Source: Carposina sasakii (taxonomy: Eukaryota; Arthropoda; Insecta; Lepidoptera; Carposinidae). Taken from it: a stretch of DNA of 64,000 nt. The notes under the pieces were generated by a model. The model was given only the letters and a program-made list of their open reading frames with translations, searched no databases and was not told where the DNA came from. Position numbers and translations under genes: made by a program. Each line of letters opens with the position of its first letter. The first letter of the stretch is position 1. The DNA lies in NCBI GenBank assembly GCA_014607495.2, contig CP053163.1, positions 8,970,716 to 9,034,715 of the forward strand, given 5' to 3'. This document shows, in pieces, positions 48,546 through 59,760 of the stretch.

Positions 48546-50048
48546 CGTACTAACTACAAATTTACTAGGTACACCGCGCCATCTACGATCCGACAAGATC
48601 CGTTTCATAGAACAAATTCCTGTGCCTGATTTCAGAACTATAATTTTTTGCATGCAATGAATCCGAAAATGTGGTCATACCCATAGTAACTAGCGGCATC
48701 ATCCAAACGAACATCAAAAAGAACTAATACGGTAAAACGCACTCTAACATATTATGAACTCTTAACTTAGTACAAGCAGTGCAATCATTCTACACGTTTT
48801 ATATTATGTAGTTATGTATGACAATACACATAGTTATCCAGGTGGCTGTCGTAATATCCTGTAACATATTATTAACCTTGGATGAAACTATAACCAAAAA
48901 AAATAGCCGTGTGTATAGTGAACTGAATATCCCACTTCAATCTCTTCAAGATTTCATTCTTGAACATGAACACGCATTGACAGATATAAATACATTTATT
49001 ATTTATATTACAACAATTAAATTACTTTTTCATCTTGGCTTCCCCTACTAAAGCAGATTCTGTATGGTCAAATATACCGTAAACCTCACGGCCTAATGGA
49101 ACATAACATTCTCCAGGGAAATTGTCCATTCATCAGGCCGCAAAATAATGCGAAGAACCCTTTCTTCCCGTTTATCTATTCAAAAGAATTTCCCTGTGAA
49201 TACAAATAGGCAAGCGGAATAAAAATATTGAAATAAAATTGACTGCGAATGATCTTCGCAAGTGGTTTGTATTATTTTATACGTTCGCATAATTTTACTA
49301 GGCGGAGATATTTTGATGGAAAAGTAGATAAAAATTTTAATACCTTGATATACATCCCGGTGCATTTCAGCATCAGAACTTAATTTTCACCCTACATACT
49401 AGACTTTCATAGTTAGGCTACCCTATATGTGATCTCAATTTCGTCTGACTGTAATGAAATCAAATCGACAGCTGGATCAAACACTTTCTCTTCAGAGCAC
49501 ACTTGAGCTAAGACTCGTCCAACTGTCTAATTGCCTGCCTTGTTATTTTTCAATAGTTATATAACTTATACGAGCTTTATTTTCCGAGGGCTTTATTTCG
49601 GATTGATTTCGTAACTACTAGGCCGATAAACTGTTTAAAATAGACAAAAGATAGGGCTTTATTACTTTGCCAATAAACTGTGTAATTATAATAATAATTT
49701 AACTGAACAATTAATCCGTGTCTTGTTTTCAAGAAGCACGCAAAGTTATCCTTTAGGTATTTTAAGCACTTCTTTATTAAAACTTTTAATCTCCAAGGAC
49801 TGTGTTAAAAATTAAAATTTATCAATCAGATACCGAACCCGCCTTTGGGGAAAACACGTTACTTTTCTTTTACGTACTTCGGCGGCTGCTCAGTGTTTCC
49901 TGTTCATATTTTTAACAACAGGTAAAAGGTAAAAATACATTATAAGAAAACCTGCTTTGCTTGTTTGTGTCATCACAATCGTCAAAATTTGTTAGTCAGC
50001 GATTGAAAACAATGGATCTAAATGGTAACGAATTAAGTAGCCTTTGTA
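48546..50048. other. Non-coding stretch
   Basis: No gene seen. A 77-codon frame at 48818-49051 has no recognisable domain. Confidence 0.45.
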
Positions 50049-50051
50049 TTG

Positions 50052-50052
50052 C

Positions 50053-50097
<45 letters not shown>
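50052..50097. repeat. (TA)n microsatellite
   Basis: About 22 TA units abut the left end of the MITE at 50096. A shorter TA run follows the right end. Confidence 0.9.
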
Positions 50098-50101
<4 letters not shown>

Positions 50102-50478
50102 GTTTTTTTGTGGCCACCTTTAACGAAGGGTACGTATTCTATACATGAAATAAAGTAAGTTTATGCCAAAAAAAATGCTGGGAAAAAAAAATTTTTTTTT
50201 GAAAAAAAAATTTAAATTCCTTGATCGTGCGAAATTTATAGTGTCTAGTGTTTAGGTTAGTTTTTTTATAGACAGATATTAATTATTTTTCGTGAAAAAA
50301 TCCTGCTACGCGCGCCTATGTGCATTTATGCAGAAAAACGCAGTCTATTTACTCAACTTTGGACCCTAATATTTTGGAAACCAGACACTTCCCAGGTATG
50401 CTTCCATGGAGAAAAATGATCGTGATGATAAGGAGATTCTGTAGTTTTCGGGAACGTTGACGACCAAAAATCACCCTG
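50096..50478 (+). mobile_element. CAGGGTG MITE, copy 4, inside a TA microsatellite
   Basis: This 383-bp copy is in the same orientation as copy 1. The first base of the left end is changed (tagggtg). It sits within TA repeats, as expected for an element that targets TA. Confidence 0.85.
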
Positions 50479-50559
50479 TATATATATAATTATAACGGTA
50501 TTAATAATTTATAATGAAACTTTAATCATCGACTAATATAATACGCTTTTAATTTATAC

Positions 50560-50700
50560 TTTATTGCACACAAATTAAAAATATACACATCAATTACACA
50601 GGTACTGGAGAAATGTACAATGGCGTTCTAATCTCTTCAAGAGATTTCTTCCAGTAGACCAAAAGAAGTGAAGGAACAGAACAAAAGAAAAGGGTAACAG
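50560..50700. repeat. SINE-like fragment (gtacaatggcg type)
   Basis: The words tttattgcacac, gtacaatggcgttctaat and agagatttcttccagtagacc recur partly at 38572-38625 and 45375-45460. Confidence 0.5.
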
Positions 50701-51230
50701 ATGTGCACAAACAGAACTAGAAACCTAAATAATTAACCTTATAACTACTCAATAAACTACACAAAATATTCTTATAACAAATAAACTACATAAACGTACA
50801 TACAATACACTTAATAAATATGTAATAATGTAATTTAATGAAACAAAAAGTTTGGTTGTTGCTCTGTAAAGAGAAATTTATTTCATGAATTTTACAACCA
50901 TTTTACACAGGTTATTTTTATTAAAGATTTATACACTTGTGTACTAAGTAATTTATTAATCACTAACCTGGAAAGAGAAACAACATTAAAAGCTATCGCT
51001 TCAAAAATTATGAAATTGTTTCCTTTAAAATCCACGTTAATGTTTTACTATAAAAAGGTCAGTCACCATTTTCCATTTCTAGCGAAGACATAGGTCATGC
51101 AAACTGCCAACATAGATGATATACTCGTACCTAATATTTTGATGTAAAACGTCTACGCGAGTAATTCAAATTAAATAAATAGTACAATAGCTTCATTTAC
51201 AAATATATACAATAATATAATACAATGAAA

Positions 51231-51600
51231 AGATAAGAAACAAATTATACTAACACAAGGATAGGTAGTGCCTTTAGTTTTGCCTTAAAGAATTCGACAC
51301 TCCTGCAATCTCTTACCATGTGTGGCAACTCATTCCACAGTTTAACCGCGTGTACGGAAAAAGAGTATTTGCAGACTCCAGAGTTGTGCTGCGGAGTACT
51401 CAGTAAGGATGCAGTAGTGGAACGAAGAGGCTTATCTCTAGAAAAGAAAAACTCAAAGCGTTCGCGCAGATAAAGTGGTGAGAACCGAAGGTAGAGGATT
51501 TTGAAAAGAAGAGTGAGTGTGTGCGCATTTCGGCGAAAACGAATTGGGAGCCATTTAAGCTCTTTGCGAAGGTGAGAAACATACTCCTTAAGATCTACCT
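51231..51600 (-). pseudogene. LINE C-terminal fragment, decayed
   Basis: Minus-strand reading gives KLWNELPHMVRDCRS followed by FFKAKLKAL, the usual C-terminal motif of LINE polymerases. There are several stops and frame changes around it. Confidence 0.6.
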
Positions 51601-53170
51601 AGTCTCCAATAAAAAAAATCACAATAATTTAAGGGCACTTTCTTGAGATCAATTTTGTTTAGTTTATTAAAATGCTAAATGCAGCTTTACTTAGAACTTA
51701 AACCGTGAAAAATCTATAACTCACTTTAAGTGCAATTTGTGAAACTACCAATAATAAAACAATTCTGGCACGTTCTTAACCAATTCCCCAATAAAAATAG
51801 TGGAAACTAGAAAATATCGGCCGCAAACAACTTTAACGGCTATCTTATTCCAATATCGAGTGAAGAAAGGCTTTCTTCGCCGATAAAGCTATGAGGTTCA
51901 GGATATAAATGGAATTTCCCACGTTGTTACTTCACACTGAATCTGACTGAAAATATTATCTTTCTTGGCGTACTTCTCAAGTACCTTGTTTTAGCTTGGC
52001 TTGAGTTATAAGTTTAGAATAACTCGTAAAGGAAAGTCAAAGATGATATGGGTAATCAAAGAAGTCCTGCTACGGCCTATATCGCGCAGTATGAATTAAT
52101 CACTTGCTAATATTTTCCTTCCACCATAGTTTACCCATTCACCTATAACTGACGCAATGGCCACACAGTTTTCTAAGAATAACATATTGTTTCATCCCTT
52201 TTTTCCCCCTTCTAATGATAACTGATTTTTATATCGAAAAACAATACCAAAAGCTACAATTTCATATACAGATCGACAGTTTATACATCTCGATTGTCAT
52301 GGTTTATATTTTAAACATCACGATTTTAGTAAATGACGTGCGCTTTTTCGGGCAAACCTAGCTATTCGGGACTTCAACTTTACAATATGGAGCCACAAAT
52401 CACTGCCACTACTACAAATCGTGTTTCGTACAGCCGGAATCGTTTTGCGCGTGACGTTAATGGGATACCAGCTATTCTTCACATTTCTCCTTTATTGGGC
52501 CGTATATCAGGCGGGTCGGTTCGATCAACGACTATTCATTATCGGCCCAAATTAGTTCGGAAAAGAATTAAAAGTCTTTACTGTGTTATTAAATTGGTAC
52601 TTGAGGCTTAATGTTATATTAAATCACTTGTGACTCTATATTCCCTTTTTTATTCCTTACAGTATCATGTCGGTATTACTACTTATAACTTCTTATTTAC
52701 CTACGAATTTGTTTGAGCGACTGAACTTTAGAGTAAACTGAACTAACATATTTAACTTAAAGAAAAACTAAAAATCAATTCACAATTATATTTGTCATAA
52801 ATGGATCTACATATGTCTAGTATCTACATTATTATGCCAAAGAGAATCAGAATAATAATTCATACGACCTGTCTCGTCGTATGAAATCCAGTTTAAATGT
52901 GGCAAAACAGTAAAAAGCAGCACTATTTGTCACACCGACTTTGCTTCACAGACAATAACTTTGCGTTGAAAAATCCCGCACCACCTCTTTGTCACATTTC
53001 GCGAAGAAAAAGTATTCTCCTTTATTCATTTTGTCGCTTGCTCTTTACTTAAACGCAAAAAACGAGCGAGCTAACTTGTCTAGAAATATATCTCAAATGA
53101 ATATGCTTGAGTGTAAAATGATAAGATGGTCTTAACGTTATCCTACTATAATGTTGAATGAATTCATTCT
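51601..53170. other. Non-coding stretch with an unexplained ORF
   Basis: The 92-codon + frame at 52333-52611 (MTCAFSGKPSYSGLQ, NRFARDVNGIP, LLGRISGGSVRSTT) sits in a GC-richer patch, but I recognise no domain. The segment at 51700-51775 is an inverted relative of 56645-56695. Confidence 0.3.
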
Positions 53171-53432
53171 CGTCAGCCTATTGCAGTCCACTGCTGGACG
53201 TAGGCCTCCCCCAGAGCACGCCACAAGGATACGAGTAGGCATTGCCATGGGGGATTTTAATCACCACGCTGGGCAGGCGCGTTGGTGACCGCAGTGTGAT
53301 TTTCGGACTATGTTGTTAACACAGGCGGTGCCGCTGCCCACCTCCCGAAAAACCTTAATCGCCTCTTGCGATACCCACGGGCAGGCATGGGGTGGTGCAT
53401 ATTCTATTCTGCCGGAACCACGCGGCGCATAA
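53171..53432 (-). repeat. RTE-tail repeat
   Basis: This is the same composite repeat as at 48280-48545. Confidence 0.78.
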
Positions 53433-53846
53433 ATAAGAAAAAGTAGGTACGCTGTTCTCGAGCGAATTCTAGATTTATATCACTTTTAAGTTATACTGGG
53501 TGTAAAAAGACAACTTTGTTTTTTTAATACCTTGAAACGCTGTCCCCTTCTTCCCCTATTACAGGCAAGAAGTGGACAGGTCCAGTTAATGAAGTTAAAA
53601 CAAAAGAAAAATACGGTAACTTAAGTGATTAAAATAAAAAAACAATTTATGAACACGAGACTAATTTATTAAAGTAACGCGATAACAGGTCGTGGGTGAC
53701 TAATCCTGGTTTCTCTGATAAATATTAAAATTGTTTACAAAAATGGACACGTAACTTTGGCGAGACGTATCCCCGGTAGCAGCCGAGGCAGCGAGGCGGT
53801 CACTTCCGTTAATAGTCGGCAATCCTTGGAATACTCCAAATCCAAT

Positions 53847-53948
53847 CCAATTCCGAACGAAATCCAATTCCGAACGAAATCCAATTCCGAATGAAATCCA
53901 AAGGCGGACGAAATCCAAATCCGGGCTAAATCCTAATCCGGACGTAAT
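53847..53948. repeat. 17-bp minisatellite, six units
   Basis: The units ccaattccgaacgaaat are exact in the first two and diverge progressively to the right. Each is 17 bp, and a partial unit precedes them. Confidence 0.9.
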
Positions 53949-54005
53949 CGCCACCGAACCTGGAATTTAACAGATCCGGTGTAAGGCGGTGTGCCTCTTT
54001 CCAAA

Positions 54006-54209
54006 TCTGCCAATCGGGTAATGTCTCCAAATAACAAATCAATTACAATTAATATTATCCGATTGGCAGAGACATTTACAAAGGAAAAAAAATAAAAGGA
54101 GCTGAGTAGAAAAAAAAAATAATCCGAATATTCAGATTTAGCAATAAAAAAAATTAAGAAAAAAGGTAGAAGGTAACTACAACTAATATTTGCAATCTGA
54201 ATATTCGGA
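54006..54209. repeat. Two consecutive inverted repeats
   Basis: The first pairs tctgccaatcgg (54006-54017) with ccgattggcaga (54059-54070). The second pairs tccgaatattcagatt (54123-54138) with aatctgaatattcgga (54194-54209). The loops are A/T-rich. They follow the 17-bp minisatellite directly. Confidence 0.8.
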
Positions 54210-54240
54210 ATAGGCGTTGGGAAAAAAAACATAATAAATA

Positions 54241-55189
54241 ATACACAATAATATAAAATACATTAGATTATATAAATACAGAATAAAATAAATATATACC
54301 TATAATTACGAATAATATTATAGAAGAAGGTAGTTATAGGTGCGTAGCTGGTACCTTGGAATCCGGATTATTACATAATAATTCCCTCTTATGTACCTTT
54401 GATTCAAATTAAATACGTTCATATTTAGGGCTAAACACAAATATGAACTTAAATCAAGACTTCCACTAAAATAACAGTCATATTAAAATTGTGAGGTAGT
54501 CAAATAATCTAGATTCCATCGCAGTACTAAGTGAATTCTAACTAAAATCTAAAATAACAGTTAAATAATGGCATTCGTGGATAGCGAATTAGAAATAAGT
54601 ATACAATTTATAATTAGGTAGCTATAACACGGTCAGCTAATGAGATACAGTAGCTATCCAGAATCCAGACCAACGATAAGTGCTAGAACACTATTTAGCA
54701 CAGCATAGAATATATAACATTTTAACGAAGCTACAACGCACCTATAATTGCTACACGAAATAAATAGATAAAATATAGCTATATATATTCACTCACTTAC
54801 CTAGTTCGAAGTGGCGACACTTATCACAGATTAAATTATTGAGTTGCACTATGGCGACTATTTGAATTGCAAAACAGCAGAAAGTAATATTTATAATAGG
54901 TAAGGAACGAGGAATTAACTTAGGCTTCAAAATAGTTCCTAACCTTTTGAGTCAAACTTTGGTAATGAGCGACCGCGCGATCGAGGCAACAGGCCTTGTC
55001 CGCACGGTTATTGACCTCAGCCTAGAATGGCCTTGCCATTGGTTAAGTTTTTGATGTCCCCGCCCGGCGTGAATTTTAGAGATTTTATTACCATAAAAGG
55101 TAATCTTGGTGCCAAAAAGACGAAATTCCGGCTAGACTGGCAACGCCCAAAACGTTTTTGAAATATAACGACGGCACCATGTCGCGGGA
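54241..55189. other. Non-coding AT-rich stretch
   Basis: No gene or defined element seen. Confidence 0.45.
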
Positions 55190-55545
55190 ATTTTGAACAA
55201 CGCGACAACCTTGTATTCTTTGTAACATCACGATAATTTTTTTCTGTGGAAGCACCCCTGGGAAACCACGGGTTTCCAAGATATTGAGGTCCAAAGTTAC
55301 ATGAATATCAGCATTTTTTTAAAATAAATCCATCTGGAAAACGTTAACAAACATTTTTTTAAAGACACCATATTAATATTTAAAAATATTAGTTTTGTAG
55401 GTACATTTGTCAATCGAATACATTGCTTGCAATAAAGAGTTTTTTTTTAAATCTTTTCCCAGGGTTGGTTCCATAGAAAAAAATTATCGTAACGTTACAG
55501 AGAATACGAGTTATTAAAATAACAACGTTGTCTTTCTACACCCTG
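55190..55545 (-). mobile_element. Foldback element related to the CAGGGTG MITEs
   Basis: The left part (tgtggaagcacccctggg, tttccaagatattgaggtcc) aligns with the interior of the CAGGGTG MITEs, and the right end is caccctg before TA. The first 70 bp are also the reverse complement of 55455-55520, so this copy has long inverted arms that the other copies lack. The left terminus is missing. Confidence 0.65.
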
Positions 55546-56121
55546 TATATACATATAAATGTAATAATCATCGTGTAAATATATTGTAAATACGAGTACC
55601 CTAACGTATACCTATACATACATATAAGGCTTGGAAGGAATAAAGAGTTATACTCTGACCTGACTTTCTCCATCGAGTCTCTTTTAACGACGGGTTTTCC
55701 AGGTATATCACTCGTGTTTTGCAATCAGATTAATAAAAATAATAAAATGTACTAACACAATTTAACATAACTCGTCTCACGCTCATAGCCGCGCGCGGAA
55801 GAAAGAAAAGTTATTTATAGGTATATGCGTTCTCATCAAGGATAAAAGAGCGAAGAGACACTTTCACATGAGACATCACCATGAATATAGTACATATTAG
55901 AAAAGGACGAAAGATGTAGATATAGAAATAAATTACAAGAGTTAAAACTAACCGTTTCCATTTTTTGTCTTTCGTGTGGGTATTTATACATTTTTTTTAT
56001 CAATGCATGAAACCAACTCAAGATTATGTAATCTGCGATTGCGTTATGACCCAATTCGTAGCTCAGCTGAATTACGTAAACATTCTTGACATGCCCTCTC
56101 TGTAGTAAATTAAAATATCCT
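55546..56121. other. Non-coding stretch
   Basis: No gene seen. Confidence 0.45.
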
Positions 56122-56520
56122 CTTAGGGCCGGCGCTGACTAGCGGCACAGCATTAGCGGCGCAGCTTGTTAGCTTGATCAAGTACATAAACTTGTCAGTT
56201 TGATCAAGTACACAATCGCCTTGATCGAGTACATAATCTTATTTCAATGAGTTTATAACAATAATCCATGATTCATTATTTCGATAAAATGATGCCGCTG
56301 CATGCCTCTCATGCCGTTTCAATCCACGGATAGCAGCGGCGCGCCACTGCATCCCGCGAGACGTCGCTTCATTTTGTCTCGAGAAATTATGACGGTAAAG
56401 CCAATAGAAATAAAGCGAAGTTAAAAACTAGTTAATGATGGAGTGGCTGGTATTTCAGCAGGATGCCGCAGTACAATCTGTCATTTCATACCGTGCCACG
56501 CCGTTAACGCCGCCTCTTAG
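56122..56520. mobile_element. Possible GC-rich MITE
   Basis: The ends cttagggccggcg and cgccgcctcttag are roughly inverted. Inside are three direct copies of ttgatcaagtaca within 70 bp (56176-56235). The boundaries are uncertain. Confidence 0.4.
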
Positions 56521-56964
56521 GTACTTATACTTACTAAGATAAATATCAATTGCAGTTCTTTTAAATACCACTTGAGTAGTGAGTTAAGGAGTTTTATAAA
56601 GAAAGCGACATTTTCTAGATTTCAGTAATTTCACTAGCGAAAAGCTGGTTAAGAACGTGCCAGAATTGTTTCACGAGCAGTTTCACAAATTGCAGATAAA
56701 GAGAGAAATACAGCGCTTAACTTTTGCTTTTAGTTTGACCAGATACAATTTGTAATACTATTAAACGCAACTTTCTACTTAAATCTTTGTGTTTGAAACA
56801 CTCAAACTTCAGGAACTTGTGAATGTTAGTCTGATTGATCTTTTGTGGGATTTTGATTTTTTATAGCCTACACCGCGTCCTACTGTTAGGAAAAGCCCTA
56901 AAAAGAACTAAAATAACTAAAAAGGATTAGAAATAAATCCTATAAGTGTTTACTTCATCATAAG

Positions 56965-57170
56965 CCTATTGCAGTCCACTGCTGGACGTAGACCTCCCCC
57001 AGGGCACGCCACAAAACTGCCATGGGGGGTGTTTGCTCATAGTCACCACGCTGGGCAGGCGGATTGGTGACCGCAGATTGTATTTTGGACTATGTTATCA
57101 ACACGGGAGGCGCTGCTGCCCACCTCCCGGAAACCCTTAATCGCCTCGTACGATACCCACGGTCAGTGTT
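56965..57170 (-). repeat. RTE-tail repeat
   Basis: This is the composite repeat again, from gcctattgcagtccactg to aacccttaatcgcctcgtacg. Confidence 0.78.
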
Positions 57171-57445
57171 TACTTAATACTTCAATAATAATCTGCTTGA
57201 CCCGTCTATCTGAATATGTTCACAGACTAGTATTTATCTACCTATAAATCTACTAACATAGTGATGAAACCTATCCATATATAGATTTCATCATATCCGT
57301 GAATCACACCAACAACATAATGACTTCTCTTTTTTTGTCACGAGCACAAAAAGGGATGTCTTGACAAATCTATTCTATCTACCTATATCTATCTATGCAT
57401 ATAAAAAAATTGTAACGGATCAATGTTTGTGCACGCTAGTAGTAC

Positions 57446-57497
57446 GTTAATGGGAAAGCTACCCCCCGCTTTTCAAGCGGAGTGCTTTCCCATTAAC
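57446..57497. repeat. Nested palindrome
   Basis: The outer arms gttaatgggaaagc (57446-57459) and gctttcccattaac (57484-57497) are perfect. The inner arms ccgctt and aagcgg (57466-57471 and 57475-57480) form a second stem. Confidence 0.88.
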
Positions 57498-57708
57498 AGA
57501 TATAAATTTTAATAAACCGAACCTATTTAAATGTACAATCTGAATGCGACAATTGTACAACATCAAAATCAGTACATGAAATAAATTTAGTGGAACAGGG
57601 TCCTAACCAAGGTTTAGCTCAATGAGCTATCACAACTGAAAAGAATTTGGTTAGGCATGTTACATACTTACACTACCAAGGAATCGCCAGCCGGCGAGAA
57701 CCAAAGTA

Positions 57709-58079
57709 TTGTCCAATTTATTCGGTGGAACGATTGCCGTGAATCGTCGAGTTAGCTTTACGAGAATCTCCATTGTTTTCGATACAGGATTACTCATCAT
57801 GGGATCTAGTCACTCTTGTATCTTTGTTCCTCATGTTAAGGTATCTGATAGAGAAAAACTTAATTTGTTAAAAGTTTTAGACAAAGACAGATCCAAACAA
57901 TTAATTGGGATCTATACGAATATCCTTTATTACCAAAAACCACAAAACATACGTGGTCTCTTAAAACTTCAACTCAAATCGAAAAACCTAGATATGTCAT
58001 AATAGGTTTGCAAACTAACAGTGCTCTATTTTGTATTAGTAGGGATTTATTAAGATTAATAAAAGACCAAATTATATAA
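57709..58079 (+). pseudogene. Broken fragment of a capsid-like viral gene
   Basis: Two overlapping + frames make up one decayed coding fragment. The first begins at the ATG 57709 and holds VPHVKVSDREKL. The second is in another frame, from about 57880 to the stop at 58077-58079, and holds WDLYEYPLLPKTTKHTW and EKPRYVIIGLQTN. The change of frame falls near 57870-57900. The second block resembles a conserved part of large capsid-like proteins found with polymerase-B genes in insect genomes (adintovirus/Maverick-like elements). That assignment is from memory and is the weakest step here. After the conserved block the sequence goes straight into an unrelated tail and stop, so most of the gene is deleted. 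It cannot encode a working capsid. Confidence 0.45.
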
Positions 58080-58161
58080 CTCATCCAAAGGACTTCATTC
58101 AATAGACATATAGATTATGAGAAAATTATAAACAGAATTCCTTTTTTACAATTAAACTGTC

Positions 58162-58583
58162 TTAAAAACCTACACTATAACCACAATTTTTTTTAGAAAT
58201 TTTGCTAACCAAACTCTCCGCACTGTCTATGATTTCGTCGTACCCTTCGTCTGCAACATATTGTGCGTTTAAAAGTATATTTTCACTATCAATTTCTTGA
58301 TCTTCATAATCATTTATGTTCATAATTTTTATTATTAAAACTCTATTTGCCTTCGTTGATTTTCTGTTCATTACAAATGATGGTGGTGCTCCGGGAGTAC
58401 TCCTTCTATGGACTTTATTCTGAATATTCAGCTGTTTCTTATGTTTGGGCAAAGTTTTTTTTATTTTAATTTTGTTAACCAATTCGTTATTATGAACTTC
58501 TTCTAATCTCCATTCAGGAGATTGCGCGTTTTGTGAAAATAATATCTGATCATCATACGACTCGAAAATACGAATAATATCTA
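58162..58583 (-). CDS. Hypothetical ORF, unknown function
   Basis: This is a stop-to-stop minus-strand frame of about 140 codons with a basic middle (KHKKQLNIQNKVHRRSTPG) and an acidic end (NDYEDQEIDSEN). It opens directly after an AG (58584-58585), so it may be an exon rather than a free-standing gene. The only in-frame AUG is internal. It is in the same frame as the exon at 58606-58945, separated from it by two TAA stops. No domain is recognised. It lies tail-to-tail with the capsid-like fragment. Confidence 0.4.
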
Positions 58584-58605
58584 ATTAGGTACAAATTAAT
58601 TTTAC

Positions 58606-58945
58606 TTATTTTTTGCTATCACTATAAAAACGGGGTTCGTCTGTAAACAAGTTGTCTACAGAAGTAACGAACTCCGTAAGCCTTTCCCATTGAGTGCTCT
58701 CTTCTGTTAGCTGTAGTTTGAGCCGCACACTGGCCTTGCGCCATGCTTCAGCCGCGTCCACGCTTATAAAGTCTTCCTTGGTGTAGATCTTTAGATCGAC
58801 GATAAAGTCTCCTTTAAGGCAAGCTGTGCGCTTTTCGGTGCCGTTTGCCACTCTGTTTACGAAGAAACACGCTAGGTTTGTTTCTTCGGTTTGCTTGTTT
58901 TTGTTATTGCTCAACCCAAAGAGATCGTGGTTCTTGACTCTTTTG
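58606..58945 (-). CDS. Hypothetical two-to-three-exon gene, last exon
   Basis: This minus-strand exon starts after the acceptor ttattgttacag (AG at 58947-58946) and ends at TAA 58608-58606. It encodes 113 codons: KRVKNHDLFGLSNNK, a stretch with CFFVNRVANGTEKR, then DFIVDLKIYTKEDF and AEAWRKASVRLKLQLTEES. The first base completes a phase-2 codon left by the exon at 59117-59245, across a 171-bp intron. I do not recognise the protein. Composition and open frame look like real coding sequence. It lies between capsid-like and polymerase sequences, so it may belong to the same integrated element. Confidence 0.5.
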
Positions 58946-59116
58946 CTGTAACAATAAAAAACATATTTAAGGTACACAAAAACAATATCTACAAATTCAT
59001 TGTAATGGGTGAACTATTACACTAGGTACCACTATATATATATATAGGTAAGTATAGTTATTTATGAAATAAAAGAATATCATCTAAACGAAAAATTAAA
59101 ATTAGTAGGTACATAC

Positions 59117-59245
59117 ATACTAATATTTTCGGGTTGATTCGAGGCTCGCTTTTTGGTATTTTGCTCTTGAGACCTTTTCTTTGATTTTGTATTTGGTTTT
59201 TTTGATCCTTTAGAGATTGATTCTGAAGAGCCTTCGGAGTCAGAC
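59117..59245 (-). CDS. Hypothetical gene, lysine/serine-rich exon
   Basis: This 129-bp minus-strand exon lies between a strong acceptor (poly-T then CTCAG, AG at 59247-59246) and a GTATGT donor (59116). In the frame compatible with the next exon it reads SDSEGSSESISKGSKKPN, then KSKKRSQEQNTKKRAS and PENIS. It is hydrophilic, probably disordered, and could be a nuclear signal region. An alternative GTATGT donor four bases earlier would break the frame, so the later one is chosen. A GTAAGT donor at 59418 could join an upstream first exon, but that region (59430-59720) is repetitive and has stops in all frames. Confidence 0.4.
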
Positions 59246-59429
59246 CTGAGAAAAAAAAAAACACAAAATATTATTTTCATTTTATAAATATCTAACCATC
59301 TTATTTATTCAAACATAACGTTCTAAGATTTTCATGACTGTAACGAAAAAGATTTGTTTTTCATTTAATAAAATGATCCACAGAAACCAACTGAAATGTG
59401 ATGTTAACTATGACTTACATTTTCAGGGT

Positions 59430-59720
59430 GAATTTTCTTGCGATTAGATGAACAAGGCTTCCAAGTCTTGTTTTGGCTATGAGCGGGTCACAACTATGAG
59501 TGCGGCTAGATGATCGCGGCTTCTTGGCGATGAGCAAGATCTTGACTTGTAACCGCGTTACAAGGAGTGCTGCTAGGCTTCGAAGTCTTGTTTTGGCTAT
59601 GAGTGGGTCCTGGTTAGAAGTGCAGCTAGATGTTCACAGCTTGGAGTGTAGCTATACTTGAGTCTATTGAATGAAGTCCTTTGGATGAGTCCGGGTTGTT
59701 TGTGACGGTTTACCATTTTA
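59430..59720. repeat. 120-bp tandem duplication, possibly a decayed first exon
   Basis: The block starting ggcttccaagtcttgttttg (59456) recurs at 59576 as ggcttcgaagtcttgttttg, and a third partial copy follows near 59640. On the minus strand an ATG at about 59718 opens a 38-codon frame (MVNRHKQPGLIQ), but stops interrupt all frames before the GTAAGT donor at 59418-59413. It could be the frameshifted first exon of the minus-strand gene. Confidence 0.55.
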
Positions 59721-59760
59721 AACCGGCCTTTTAATGTCGAATTTTACAAAGATAAAGATG

